Positions 1-6,485 are shown, numbered from the stretch's first letter. The stretch is DNA of 9,440 nucleotides from Candidatus Peribacteria bacterium (GCA_943359415.1 CALRHQ010000035.1:1-9440); one strand, 5' to 3'. The notes: generated by a model not told the origin, from the letters alone. Made by a program: numbers and translations.

Positions 1-1284
1 GCAAGAGAACAAGTGATAGCTGAAACTTTTTTGAGGAGTGCGCAAAAACCTGAGATTTTTGTTGTTGGAAAAACTAAAAATCCCGGACTTGCGAAATTGG
101 CGACAGATTATTTATTGGCTGATGTATGCGATAAAAATGCAATACGAGAATTTGCTCATAAAGTCGGGCCGGATTTTGCATTTGTAGGACCGGAGGCTCC
201 AATCGCGGAAGGAATTGTAGATATGCTTCTTGAAATTGGAATAAAAAGTGCGTCCCCTCTTCAAAGTGTCGGACGACTTGAATCTTCAAAATCTTTTACA
301 AGAAATTTACTTGAGAAATATGCAATTCCCGGAAATCCAAAGTACAAAGTGTTTTTTGATGAGAATGGAATCATGGAATTTTTGCAGTCTCTTGAGGGAA
401 ATTATGTTGTTAAGGCGGATGGACTAAAAGGTGGAAAAGGTGTGAAAGTTTCTGGAGATCATTTGATGAGCATGGAGGAAGGTTTTGCTTATGCGAAGGA
501 ATGTATTTCTGATTGCGGAAAAGTCGTTATTGAAGAAAAATTTATCGGACAGGAATTTAGTTTGATGAGTTTTTGCGATGGAGAAAATACAAAAGAAATG
601 CCTGCGGTGCAGGATCATAAACGTGCTTTTGATGGAGACACAGGGCCAAACACTGGTGGAATGGGGACTTATTCATGCGCAGATCACAGTATGCCTTTTT
701 TGACTGAAAGTGATTTGAGACAGGCTGCTGATATCACTAAACTAGTTGCGAACGCTCTTAAACAAGAAACAGATAGTCATTTCAATGGAATCATGTACGG
801 TGGATTTATTGCCGTAAAAGATGGAGTGAGGCTTATCGAATACAATGCTCGTTTTGGTGATCCTGAAGCGATGAATGTGTTGCCACTTTTAAAGAGTGAT
901 TTTGTGGAGATTTGCGAGGCTATTATTGTCGGCGATTTAAATAATGTGAAAGTTGAATTTGAGAATAAGGCTACAGTTTGCAAATATGCAGTTCCAAACG
1001 GATATCCGGATGCGCCAATAAAAGGCGAAAAAATCGAGGTCGGAGAAATGCCTGAAGGTGCAAAAGTTTATTTTGCATCTGTGGACGAGAAAGAAGATTG
1101 TCTTTATTTGGCTGGCTCAAGGGCTGTTGCTGTTGTTGGGATTGGTGATGATCTAGAGGCTGCGGAAAAATTGGCTGAAGATGGCGTTAATTTGATCAAG
1201 GGACCCGTGTTTCACAGGAAGGATATCGGGACGAAGGCGTTGATTGATGGGAAAATTGCTATGATGAGGGAGGTTAGGGGGTGA
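1..1284 (+). CDS. purD: Phosphoribosylamine-glycine ligase (GAR synthetase), 5' end cut by window edge
   Basis: This enzyme joins glycine to 5-phosphoribosylamine using ATP, the second step of de novo purine synthesis in the cytoplasm. The reading frame is open from base 1. The first codons read AREQVIAE, matching the GSGGREHALA motif at the start of PurD, so about 8-10 N-terminal residues lie outside the window and the GTG at 13 is internal. Visible landmarks are VGPEAP (about 184-201), the ATP-grasp glycine-rich loop KADGLKGGKGV (412-444), QDHKRAFDGDTGPNTGGMG (610-666), the metal/ATP site EYNARFGDPE (838-867) and the C-terminal PVFHRKDIGT. The 427 codons present fit the usual length of about 430. 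The N-terminal part (KNPGLAKLATDYLLAD, then LESSKSFTR and IPG) reads more like archaeal PurD than like the E. coli type; that comparison is from memory. It ends in TGA; the next gene begins 9 bases later in the same frame. Confidence 0.95.
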   Translation, partial: AREQVIAETFLRSAQKPEIFVVGKTKNPGLAKLATDYLLADVCDKNAIREFAHKVGPDFAFVGPEAPIAEGIVDMLLEIGIKSASPLQSVGRLESSKSFTRNLLEKYAIPGNPKYKVFFDENGIMEFLQSLEGNYVVKADGLKGGKGVKVSGDHLMSMEEGFAYAKECISDCGKVVIEEKFIGQEFSLMSFCDGENTKEMPAVQDHKRAFDGDTGPNTGGMGTYSCADHSMPFLTESDLRQAADITKLVANALKQETDSHFNGIMYGGFIAVKDGVRLIEYNARFGDPEAMNVLPLLKSDFVEICEAIIVGDLNNVKVEFENKATVCKYAVPNGYPDAPIKGEKIEVGEMPEGAKVYFASVDEKEDCLYLAGSRAVAVVGIGDDLEAAEKLAEDGVNLIKGPVFHRKDIGTKALIDGKIAMMREVRG

Positions 1285-1287
1285 GGT
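1283..1287 (+). promoter_or_regulatory. Shine-Dalgarno-like GAGGT deciding the GTG start at 1294
   Basis: GAGGT lies 6 bases before the GTG codon and overlaps the purD stop region. It is notable because almost no other gene in this window has a recognisable Shine-Dalgarno motif. It supports translation of the small membrane protein starting right after purD, by coupling or reinitiation. Confidence 0.5.
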
Positions 1288-1293
1288 TGAAAT

Positions 1294-1728
1294 GTGATTA
1301 AATTATCTTTTAATTCAAAAATTATGGCTTCAAATCCACATATAAAAGGAAATATTATAAAAAATATTGTAGTTTTAATCATTGGATTTGCACTTTATGC
1401 GCCTATCGAGAGCGCGTTATCTCAAATAAAATATGAGCAAACAAATGATTTTCTTCTTTTAATCAGTATGCTTTTAGTTACAGTTTGTTTCGCAAATTTT
1501 GCTTTCACATATGAGAAAAGTCATATGTCAACGAAGCTGGGACGCCTGCTTGCTCATTTTTCAACTGGCGTGTTTATGCTGCTTATTGCACTTATGCTTG
1601 AAAGCATTACATTAGCCGTTAAGGTTGTTTATCCATCTTTCTATACAATGATTCTTGGATTTTCAGTTCTTATCTACATCGGAATAATTCTATACGATTT
1701 CTGGGATTTGCTTAGAGCGAAAAGTTAA
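1294..1728 (+). CDS. Small four-helix integral membrane protein, function unknown
   Basis: I do not recognise this 144-residue protein. It shows four hydrophobic stretches suited to membrane helices: about residues 22-43, 52-72, 83-108 and 115-139. The connecting loops are short and the C-terminus is charged (DLLRAKS). No catalytic motif is evident. The GTG start at 1294 is preferred because GAGGT lies 6 bases upstream at 1283-1287, one of the few convincing ribosome-binding sites in the window; the next start, ATG at 1324, has none. It follows purD by 9 bases and is probably cotranscribed with it. Its stop is only 7 bases from the stop of the convergent pheA, leaving no room for a terminator between them. 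The frame is continuous with purD across two TGA codons (1282 and 1288). Confidence 0.7.
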   Translation: MIKLSFNSKIMASNPHIKGNIIKNIVVLIIGFALYAPIESALSQIKYEQTNDFLLLISMLLVTVCFANFAFTYEKSHMSTKLGRLLAHFSTGVFMLLIALMLESITLAVKVVYPSFYTMILGFSVLIYIGIILYDFWDLLRAKS

Positions 1729-1735
1729 AAATAGG

Positions 1736-2590
1736 TTAATAGCTCCCCAATATTTTCAATTTCGCTACTTTTTTTGTGATGGCCTTCATGGTCTTTTGTA
1801 CTTTTTTGTCGAAGATAGAACCATTGAAGTCGATAAAAAAGATGTATTCACCGAAATGTTTTTTTGTTGGACGGGATTCTACTTTTGTCAGATTTATTTT
1901 TGCGTCGGCAAAATCTTTGAAGACGCCAAAGAGTGTTCCTGGAGCATTTTTTGTAAAATAAAAAGCTATGGAAATTTTTGTTTTCCCCTTACTTGTTGTA
2001 CTATTTTTTTGTTCTTGAGTTTTGCCCTTCTTTATGAGGACAAAGTTTGTTGAGTTATCCTTGTAATCCTGTATTCCCTTTTCCAATATTTTTAAAAATT
2101 TATTCCCTTTTGCAACTATTTCCGGAGCGATCACTGCTATATTTTTTTCACCTGTTTCCAGTAATTTTTGTATCGCATTTGATGTGGAAGGAAAGGCTTC
2201 CAATAAAGCTAAAGGAAAATTCTTTTTTAAATATTTTTTGCATTGAGCTATGGCCTGCTCGTGAGAAATTATTTTTTTTATATCTTTTTTCGTAGAGTTT
2301 TCCAGCGCGATTAATGAGTGAATAATTGGAATATTTATTTCTTTTTCTATATGAATATTTTTGAAAAACAAATTGTCCAAAACTTCCCTTATCGTTCCAT
2401 GGATCTTGTTTTCTATTGGGACTAAGCCTAAAACAGCTTTTTCATTTTCCACTAATTCAAAAACTTCATCTATGTCGCGTGCAAAGATTTTTTTAATTTT
2501 TTCTGTTTTTGTAAAAATTGCAGAAGCTATATCTGAATAACTATTCGCAGGTCCAAGTAATGCTAATATCTTATTTTTGTTTGAAAGCAT
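1736..2590 (-). CDS. pheA: Prephenate dehydratase with C-terminal ACT regulatory domain
   Basis: This enzyme converts prephenate to phenylpyruvate, the committed step to phenylalanine. The protein is monofunctional, 284 residues, with no chorismate mutase domain. Motifs in order are LGPANSYSD (residues 12-20, the GPxGTYS region), VPIENKIHGT (57-66), SHEQAIAQC (109-117), STSNAI (135-140) and DNSTNFVLI (178-186, the region of the catalytic TRF motif). The ACT domain covers about 205-284, with PGTLFGVFKDFADAKINLTK followed by ESRP (238-241). ESRP is the phenylalanine-binding motif in this family, so feedback inhibition is expected. Two normally conserved positions differ: the Ser of VPIENS is Lys62, and the Arg of TRF is Asn182, while the catalytic Thr181 is kept. 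The start lies just before the first motif and overlaps the end of the upstream YtxH-like gene by 20 bases, suggesting one operon and coupled translation. Confidence 0.93.
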   Translation of the reverse strand: MLSNKNKILALLGPANSYSDIASAIFTKTEKIKKIFARDIDEVFELVENEKAVLGLVPIENKIHGTIREVLDNLFFKNIHIEKEINIPIIHSLIALENSTKKDIKKIISHEQAIAQCKKYLKKNFPLALLEAFPSTSNAIQKLLETGEKNIAVIAPEIVAKGNKFLKILEKGIQDYKDNSTNFVLIKKGKTQEQKNSTTSKGKTKISIAFYFTKNAPGTLFGVFKDFADAKINLTKVESRPTKKHFGEYIFFIDFNGSIFDKKVQKTMKAITKKVAKLKILGSY

Positions 2591-2942
2591 TTTCTACTTT
2601 ATGTACGGCTTTTTCTGTAAATTTCTTTGCGTCGTTGAATGTTTTTTTTGCTTTATTCATTGTCTTTTTTGGAATCTTTTTGATGAGTTTATTTGCTTCA
2701 TCTTTCGCCATTTTTGTATATTTTTTTACTCTTTTATCATCAAGACATTCGTTGCAAGTTCCACTAAGATCCTTTCCAACCCCTTCTAAGGTTTCTTTTA
2801 CTGCACTTAATCCAGTTCCTCCCTTTTTGATCTCAGATTTAATCTTTCCGCGAGTTTCTGTACCTTTTTTAGGTGCAAATAAAATACCAACCGCCGTACC
2901 GGCGACTAGGCCTGCAAGAAGTGCTTTTAGTGCTTTAAACAT
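2571..2942 (-). CDS. YtxH-like, single-pass membrane-anchored lysine-rich protein
   Basis: This 123-residue protein has one N-terminal membrane helix (about residues 5-23) containing GLVAGTAVGILFAPKKGTET. The glycine-rich helix followed by FAPKKGxExR is the hallmark of the YtxH family (general stress or gas-vesicle-like small proteins), whose biochemical role is not established. The rest is strongly basic, lysine-rich and predicted helical, probably an amphipathic or coiled-coil cytoplasmic tail. A CxxC pair (C63 and C66, in GTCNECLDD) sits mid-protein and is not something I associate with YtxH. It is the first gene of a two-gene unit with pheA, whose start lies 20 bases inside this gene. There is no Shine-Dalgarno motif before the ATG. 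A TATAAA-like box lies about 30 bases upstream on the minus strand, without a good -35. Confidence 0.75.
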   Translation of the reverse strand: MFKALKALLAGLVAGTAVGILFAPKKGTETRGKIKSEIKKGGTGLSAVKETLEGVGKDLSGTCNECLDDKRVKKYTKMAKDEANKLIKKIPKKTMNKAKKTFNDAKKFTEKAVHKVENAFKQK

Positions 2943-2977
2943 TTTTGAATGAGGTTAATGAGTAAGTTTATATTACA

Positions 2978-3010
2978 AGAAAAAAGCCCTTTTGGTAAAG
3001 GGTTTTTTCT
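2978..3010 (-). terminator. Rho-independent terminator of the surface-protein gene
   Basis: The arms CCCTTT (2987-2992) and AAAGGG (2997-3002) enclose a 4-base loop. They are flanked by AGAAAAAA and TTTTTTCT, which extend the stem past one bulged base (2986). The T-run exists on both strands, so it could act in both directions. It lies 29 bases beyond the stop of the minus-strand SLH gene and separates it from the ytxH-pheA unit. Confidence 0.85.
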
Positions 3011-3038
3011 GCTCTCCAATATTCTTTCGATAGATAGT

Positions 3039-5105
3039 TTAGAATCCTGCTTGATACAATCTGTATAGCATATCCGCCATTTCTCCACGTGTCATGTTTG
3101 AATCAGGGTAGAAATAATAATCGTTTTCAGTAAGATTGTATTCTTTAGCGAACCATACGTAACTCATGTACCATTTTGTACCTTTTGTGTTTGGAGTATC
3201 ATAGTATGGTTGGCCATAAGGATTTGAAGGGATTACTACGTTTGAAGTAACTTCTGCTGTGTTTAACAACATTGCTAGGGCTTCAACTCTTGAGATAGAA
3301 TGATTTGGTCTAAATGATCCATCTTCGTAACCATGTACTATTCCAAGATTCAAAGCTGTATTCAAATATGATGTATACCAAGCGTATTTATCGACATCGT
3401 AGAATCCAAAGTTTTGACCTTTAGCATTCGCAATTTGTACATTTTGTGATTCAAGTATTACTTTCAATGCTTCCGCACGTGTAAGTGATTTTTGTGGCTT
3501 GAATGAACCATCATTGTATCCTGTGAATATTCCTGCATTAGCTGCCCACTGAACCGCTTCGCAATACAATTCGTCGTCCGTCATATCTGTAAATGAACCA
3601 CAGCTGTCAGCATATTTGTATTTTGTAGATCCGGTAACCATGAATGTACCTATTTCTAGATCTTTACCTTTGTTGTTTGCAGCAATAATCTTGTATTGGT
3701 AAATTCCTTCTTCCAATGTTTCACCATATTTGTCTTCTCCATCCCAAGTTACATAGTTCATGCCTTCAAAAAGTTCTTCATCATTTATGATTGTACCTAG
3801 AACGATATTCCCGTCACGAAGTTCTACTGTTACGTCCGCAGCTTTATTAAGCCTAAATTTGATAGTAAGATCACCTTCTGAAGGAGAATAAAGCCCTTTA
3901 TTTGCTACGTCTTTATATACGTTTGGCTTACCGCTTGATGTTGAATCTTCAGCAACTGTTATTGTCCCCTCTTTTGAAGTGTCTCCTTCTGAATTTTCAA
4001 CGTAAATTTTATACTTATATGTGTCATTTTTGTAAGCACTTTCGCCATCCCATTCTACAGAATATGTACCAGCCTGTTTATTGCTTTCATCCTCAATTTC
4101 CTCCACTTTCTTTCCATTTGCATCGTATATTGTTACAGTCACATCAGCCTCAGCTGTAAGCGTGTATATAATGTACGTAGATTCGTTCGCATTAGCGTCA
4201 AAATTGTCTTTTGTAACGAAAACGTCTTGTAATCGTGGGTCTTCAGAATTATCGCTCTGAGCGCCTTTTTTGACCTTTAGAGTGCCCTTCTCGCTGTCTT
4301 TTTCACCATTTGCTGTAGCTTTCAAAATGAAATTATAGGTACCTTGATCAACTATATCTCCCCATTCATCTTCACCGTCCCATTTGATGCTATATTCGCC
4401 TTTTTTGTACGATTCATTGTCTATAAGTGTAACTACTTCGTCGTCATCCTCGTCTTCTATCGTCAAGGTGATTTTCGCGCTTGTATTAAGAGTAAAAGTC
4501 AGTTTTGCCTCTTGGTTATCCCAAGGGTCGAAAGACTTGTTTTTGATCTCAACATCAACGATTTTTACGCTTGAATCGTCATCGTCATAATCGATATCAT
4601 CATCGTCGTCGTCGTCATTATCGTCATAGTTCCTTGTATCCCCTACAGTAAGCCATTCGGCTTTGTAATCAACTCCATATGAGTAAGGATATTCACCGTC
4701 TAGAGTGATTCCGTAAAAATACTCTCCGTCAGCGGCTTTTCTACCGTTTGTGCCTACTTCATTTTGATCTCCGTAGTTTCCGTCCCAAATAACATATGAA
4801 CATTGAGCAACCGTACGCATATTATCAGCAATAACAGCAACTTTCTTTGAAGAAGTGCTGCCAACAGCTTCATATACTCCTACAGTAAGGTAACCTTCAA
4901 CGTCAGTACAGTAGTTTATATAGTAAGAGCCATCTGAGTTTTCTGTTAGAGAAGATGAGTTTATTTTCGCTGGCAATCCTCCTCCACCGGCAAGAACTTT
5001 GTCTGCGCCAGCTAAAGATAGACCCGCGAAAGCTCCGAAAACTTGTCCGAACAACACAGCAAGTGTCGCAATGGACGTAGTAAATTTTTGCATAAATTTA
5101 TTCAT
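3039..5105 (-). CDS. Exported surface protein: FlgD-like Ig repeats, Asp-rich segment, three SLH domains
   Basis: This 688-residue protein is probably exported by Sec and held on the cell surface. Residues 1 to about 39 form a signal peptide (basic MNKFMQKF, hydrophobic core, then alanine/glycine-rich, with GGGG at 40-43). Four Ig-like modules of FlgD type follow, about 51-155, 181-280, 292-385 and 396-491. Each carries a W-D-G core (WDGN 107-110, WDGED 242-246, WDGES 352-356, WDGEDKYG 454-461) and a following G/Y-rich strand. Between modules 1 and 2 lies an extreme acidic segment (161-177, 14 Asp in 17 residues). Three S-layer homology domains end the protein (about 498-555, 566-620, 630-688), with GYNDGSFKPQKSLTRAEA and GYEDGSFRPNHSISRVEA in the first two; the third is more divergent. 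In other bacteria SLH triplets bind secondary cell-wall polymers, so this is likely an S-layer or surface-anchored structural protein. C66/C102 and C502/C515 could form disulfides. Met5 is an alternative start. It has its own strong promoter and a terminator. Confidence 0.9.
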   Translation of the reverse strand: MNKFMQKFTTSIATLAVLFGQVFGAFAGLSLAGADKVLAGGGGLPAKINSSSLTENSDGSYYINYCTDVEGYLTVGVYEAVGSTSSKKVAVIADNMRTVAQCSYVIWDGNYGDQNEVGTNGRKAADGEYFYGITLDGEYPYSYGVDYKAEWLTVGDTRNYDDNDDDDDDDIDYDDDDSSVKIVDVEIKNKSFDPWDNQEAKLTFTLNTSAKITLTIEDEDDDEVVTLIDNESYKKGEYSIKWDGEDEWGDIVDQGTYNFILKATANGEKDSEKGTLKVKKGAQSDNSEDPRLQDVFVTKDNFDANANESTYIIYTLTAEADVTVTIYDANGKKVEEIEDESNKQAGTYSVEWDGESAYKNDTYKYKIYVENSEGDTSKEGTITVAEDSTSSGKPNVYKDVANKGLYSPSEGDLTIKFRLNKAADVTVELRDGNIVLGTIINDEELFEGMNYVTWDGEDKYGETLEEGIYQYKIIAANNKGKDLEIGTFMVTGSTKYKYADSCGSFTDMTDDELYCEAVQWAANAGIFTGYNDGSFKPQKSLTRAEALKVILESQNVQIANAKGQNFGFYDVDKYAWYTSYLNTALNLGIVHGYEDGSFRPNHSISRVEALAMLLNTAEVTSNVVIPSNPYGQPYYDTPNTKGTKWYMSYVWFAKEYNLTENDYYFYPDSNMTRGEMADMLYRLYQAGF
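4575..4625 (-). repeat. GAY trinucleotide tract encoding an aspartate-rich linker
   Basis: The codons for residues 161-177 are nearly all GAC or GAT, giving a short imperfect trinucleotide array. The encoded run includes seven consecutive Asp followed by IDY and four more Asp. Acidic runs like this often bind calcium in surface proteins. At the DNA level the tract could gain or lose codons by slippage without a frameshift. Both roles are inferences. Confidence 0.7.
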
Positions 5106-5150
5106 AAGATATTTGGGTAAAGGAATATTGGATAAGTAATAAAGCGTGTC

Positions 5151-5179
5151 ACTATAGCATCTAGTCCTAGTTCTGTCAA
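5151..5179 (-). promoter_or_regulatory. Strong sigma70-type promoter of the SLH surface-protein gene
   Basis: On the minus strand a perfect -35 TTGACA (5174-5179) is followed after 17 bases by TATAGT (5151-5156, 5 of 6 matches). Transcription should start near 5144, giving an untranslated leader of about 40 bases. The direct repeats described separately lie immediately upstream. Confidence 0.75.
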
Positions 5180-5182
5180 TGG

Positions 5183-5281
5183 TGATTTTATGGCTTAAAT
5201 ATGCCGACGGAGCTTATGCTTCTTTTGTCGACAGCTGATTTTTACCTGAAATACATCGATAGAGCTTAAGCTTCTTTTGTC
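5183..5281. repeat. Two tandem imperfect direct repeats of about 46-47 bp
   Basis: Copy A (5183-5229) and copy B (5236-5281) both start TGATTTT and end in a 25-base block, GAGCTTATGCTTCTTTTGTC versus GAGCTTAAGCTTCTTTTGTC preceded by CGACG or CGATA. The 25-base block (5205-5229 and 5257-5281) matches at 22 of 25 positions; the part between is looser. The period is 52-53 bases, near five helical turns. They sit directly upstream of the -35 box of the SLH gene and just downstream of maf. Confidence 0.8.
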
Positions 5282-5344
5282 TTATTCCTTGTCTAATATT
5301 AATTGAACGCAATGCGCTCTATCAATATATTTCATGTAAAAATC
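5237..5344. repeat. Long imperfect inverted repeat (29-base arms, 26 of 29 matching)
   Basis: The left arm (5237-5265, beginning GATTTTTACCTGAAATACAT) and the right arm (5316-5344, ending TATTTCATGTAAAAATC) are reverse complements except at three positions, with 50 bases between. The left arm is part of direct-repeat copy B, so the right arm is a third, inverted copy of the same element. There is no T-run after it, so it is not an obvious terminator. It could form a large hairpin in the maf transcript or be a REP/MITE-like remnant. Confidence 0.8.
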
Positions 5345-5366
5345 TCACATGACAAAATAGATATTC

Positions 5367-5939
5367 TTATACCATTTTAACTCCTATCTTTTCAAGAAGT
5401 TTCTTAAGTTTGTGCATTGGAAGGCCGACGACATTGAAGTAATCTCCTCGGATTTTTTTGATAAAAAGTCCGCCAATTCCTTGGATCGCGTAGCCAGCCG
5501 CTTTGTCTGTGCCTTCTCCGTGGCGTATGTATGCGGCGATCTCTTTGTCCGTAATCTGATCCATCTCTATGTGCGTGATTTCAGTGTCCGTGTACATCTT
5601 GTTTTTTTCTGTATCTATAACGCAAATTCCTGACACCACTCTGTGAGTTGTGCCGTTTAGAAGTTCTAGAATTCTTTTTGCATCTTTCTTGTTTTTTGGC
5701 TTACCGATGATATGTTTTTTGTATGCGACAACTGTGTCCACGCCTATTACAATCGCGTTTTTGTGTTTTTCCGCTATGTCTTGGGCTTTGCCTATCGCAT
5801 TGTGGAGCGCTAAATGTGCCGGGCTTATGCCTGTTTCTTTTTCTTGAAAACTGCTTGGATGGATTTCGAATTTCAGGCCTACCGCCGCAAGAAGTTCTTT
5901 TCTTCGAGGACTTAAAGATGCAAGAATTATTTTTTTCAT
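5367..5939 (-). CDS. maf: Maf/YhdE-type nucleoside triphosphate pyrophosphatase
   Basis: Maf proteins hydrolyse (deoxy)nucleoside triphosphates to monophosphates plus pyrophosphate. They clear non-canonical nucleotides and have been tied to control of septation. The protein is 190 residues, normal length. Motifs seen are LASLSPRR (residues 7-13, phosphate-binding loop), VIGVDTVV (64-71, with the conserved Asp68), IIGKPKN (77-83), LNGTTHRVVSG (94-104), AAGYAIQG (147-154) and DYFNVVGLP (166-174). The AGYAIQG sequence resembles the YhdE branch (dTTP/UTP preference) more than the YceF branch (m7GTP). It diverges from rpsT across 70 bases. A TATAAT box on the minus strand (about 5987-5995) may serve it, with a poor -35. 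No clear terminator follows it; the repeat cluster lies there instead. Confidence 0.94.
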   Translation of the reverse strand: MKKIILASLSPRRKELLAAVGLKFEIHPSSFQEKETGISPAHLALHNAIGKAQDIAEKHKNAIVIGVDTVVAYKKHIIGKPKNKKDAKRILELLNGTTHRVVSGICVIDTEKNKMYTDTEITHIEMDQITDKEIAAYIRHGEGTDKAAGYAIQGIGGLFIKKIRGDYFNVVGLPMHKLKKLLEKIGVKMV

Positions 5940-5947
5940 ATAAATTG

Positions 5948-5976
5948 TTGACTAGTGGGTTTTATTGCCGTAGAAT
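5948..5976 (+). promoter_or_regulatory. Sigma70-type promoter of rpsT
   Basis: TTGACT (5948-5953) and TAGAAT (5971-5976) are separated by exactly 17 bases. Transcription would start near 5983, leaving about 27 bases of A/T-rich leader with no Shine-Dalgarno motif before the ATG at 6010. Confidence 0.7.
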
Positions 5977-6009
5977 CGCACCGCCTATTATTATATTAAA
6001 TTCAAAAAA

Positions 6010-6279
6010 ATGCCAGTAATTGAGTCAGCAAAAAAGCAAATGCGTCAGAGTCTGAAGAAAAGGGCTCGAAACACTCCTGTACGCAGTGAGCTAAAATCAG
6101 TCTTCAAAAAAGCACTTCTTCTTCTTAAAGAAGGAAAGGTTGAAGAGGCTGAAAAGTTCATGGCTAAGGCATATTCTGTGATTGATACTGCGGCAAAAAA
6201 GAATCTTATTCATAAGAACAACGCTGCAAGAAAGAAATCAAGATTGGCTAAGACTTTGGCTGCTGCAAAGACAAAATAG
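6010..6279 (+). CDS. rpsT: 30S ribosomal protein bS20
   Basis: bS20 binds 16S rRNA at the base of the 30S body early in assembly. The 89-residue length and the basic all-helical composition are typical. The diagnostic parts are IESAKKQMRQSLKKRARN near the N-terminus, a central KEGKVEEAEKFMAKAYSVID and the C-terminal signature KKNLIHKNNAARKKSRLAK. It is transcribed alone: a good promoter lies upstream and a terminator starts 15 bases after its TAG stop. The leader lacks a Shine-Dalgarno motif. Confidence 0.96.
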   Translation: MPVIESAKKQMRQSLKKRARNTPVRSELKSVFKKALLLLKEGKVEEAEKFMAKAYSVIDTAAKKNLIHKNNAARKKSRLAKTLAAAKTK

Positions 6280-6293
6280 TTTAAGATTCATTG

Positions 6294-6335
6294 AAATTTT
6301 GGTCATATATTTGTGTCCAAAATTTTTTGTTTTAT
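6294..6335 (+). terminator. Rho-independent terminator after rpsT
   Basis: The arms AAATTTTGG (6294-6302) and CCAAAATTT (6317-6325) form a perfect 9-bp stem with a 14-base loop, followed by a T-rich tract (TTTGTTTTATTTT). Confidence 0.75.
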
Positions 6336-6352
6336 TTTGAGAGTTTATTGTT

Positions 6353-6358
6353 TATAAT
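6353..6358 (+). promoter_or_regulatory. -10 box of the tRNA promoter
   Basis: A perfect TATAAT lies 39 bases before the tRNA. The -35 region is T-rich without a good match. Transcription would start near 6365, giving a short 5' leader for RNase P to remove. Confidence 0.5.
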
Positions 6359-6397
6359 GCGACTTGGTTTAGGCGGTTTAAGTGTTCGTTAACATGT

Positions 6398-6474
6398 GGG
6401 TCTGTAGCTCAGCTGGTTAGAGCAGTCGACTCATAATCGATTGGTCACAGGTTCAAGTCCTGTCAGACCCACCA
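6398..6474 (+). tRNA. tRNA with CAU anticodon, probably tRNA-Ile2 (lysidine type), otherwise elongator Met
   Basis: A complete 77-base cloverleaf with encoded CCA. The acceptor stem is GGGTCTG (6398-6404) with CAGACCC (6464-6470). The D stem is GCTC/GAGC (6407-6410, 6420-6423). The anticodon stem is GTCGA/TCGAT (6425-6429, 6437-6441, one G-T pair) with loop CTCATAA and anticodon CAT at 6432-6434. The T stem is ACAGG/CCTGT around TTCAAGT. The discriminator is A and CCA is at 6472-6474. A CAU anticodon can be initiator Met, elongator Met or Ile2, whose wobble C is changed to lysidine by TilS. The G-C first pair argues against an initiator. The GACTCATAATC anticodon arm, the TGGTC variable loop and the isoleucine-like GGGTCTG acceptor stem favour Ile2. 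The isotype call is an inference. Confidence 0.93.
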
Positions 6475-6485
6475 GATAAACATAC

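Noticed and set aside
1282..1290. UGA recoded as glycine (Gracilibacteria/Absconditabacteria code)
   Set aside because: All conserved genes (purD, pheA, maf, rpsT, the SLH gene) run full length with ordinary GGN glycine codons and no internal TGA. The toxin's TGA is followed directly by a terminator.
2518..2952. 144-codon plus-strand open frame opposite the YtxH-like gene and the pheA start
   Set aside because: It is an antisense shadow: its Phe/Ser-rich sequence arises from the lysine-rich codons of the YtxH-like gene on the other strand.
3902..4590. Plus-strand open frames inside the SLH gene
   Set aside because: They are antisense frames of a well-supported gene, with no promoter, start context or recognisable protein features.
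5183..5344. CRISPR array
   Set aside because: There are only two direct copies that are not identical, plus one inverted copy, with no regular spacers and no cas genes nearby.
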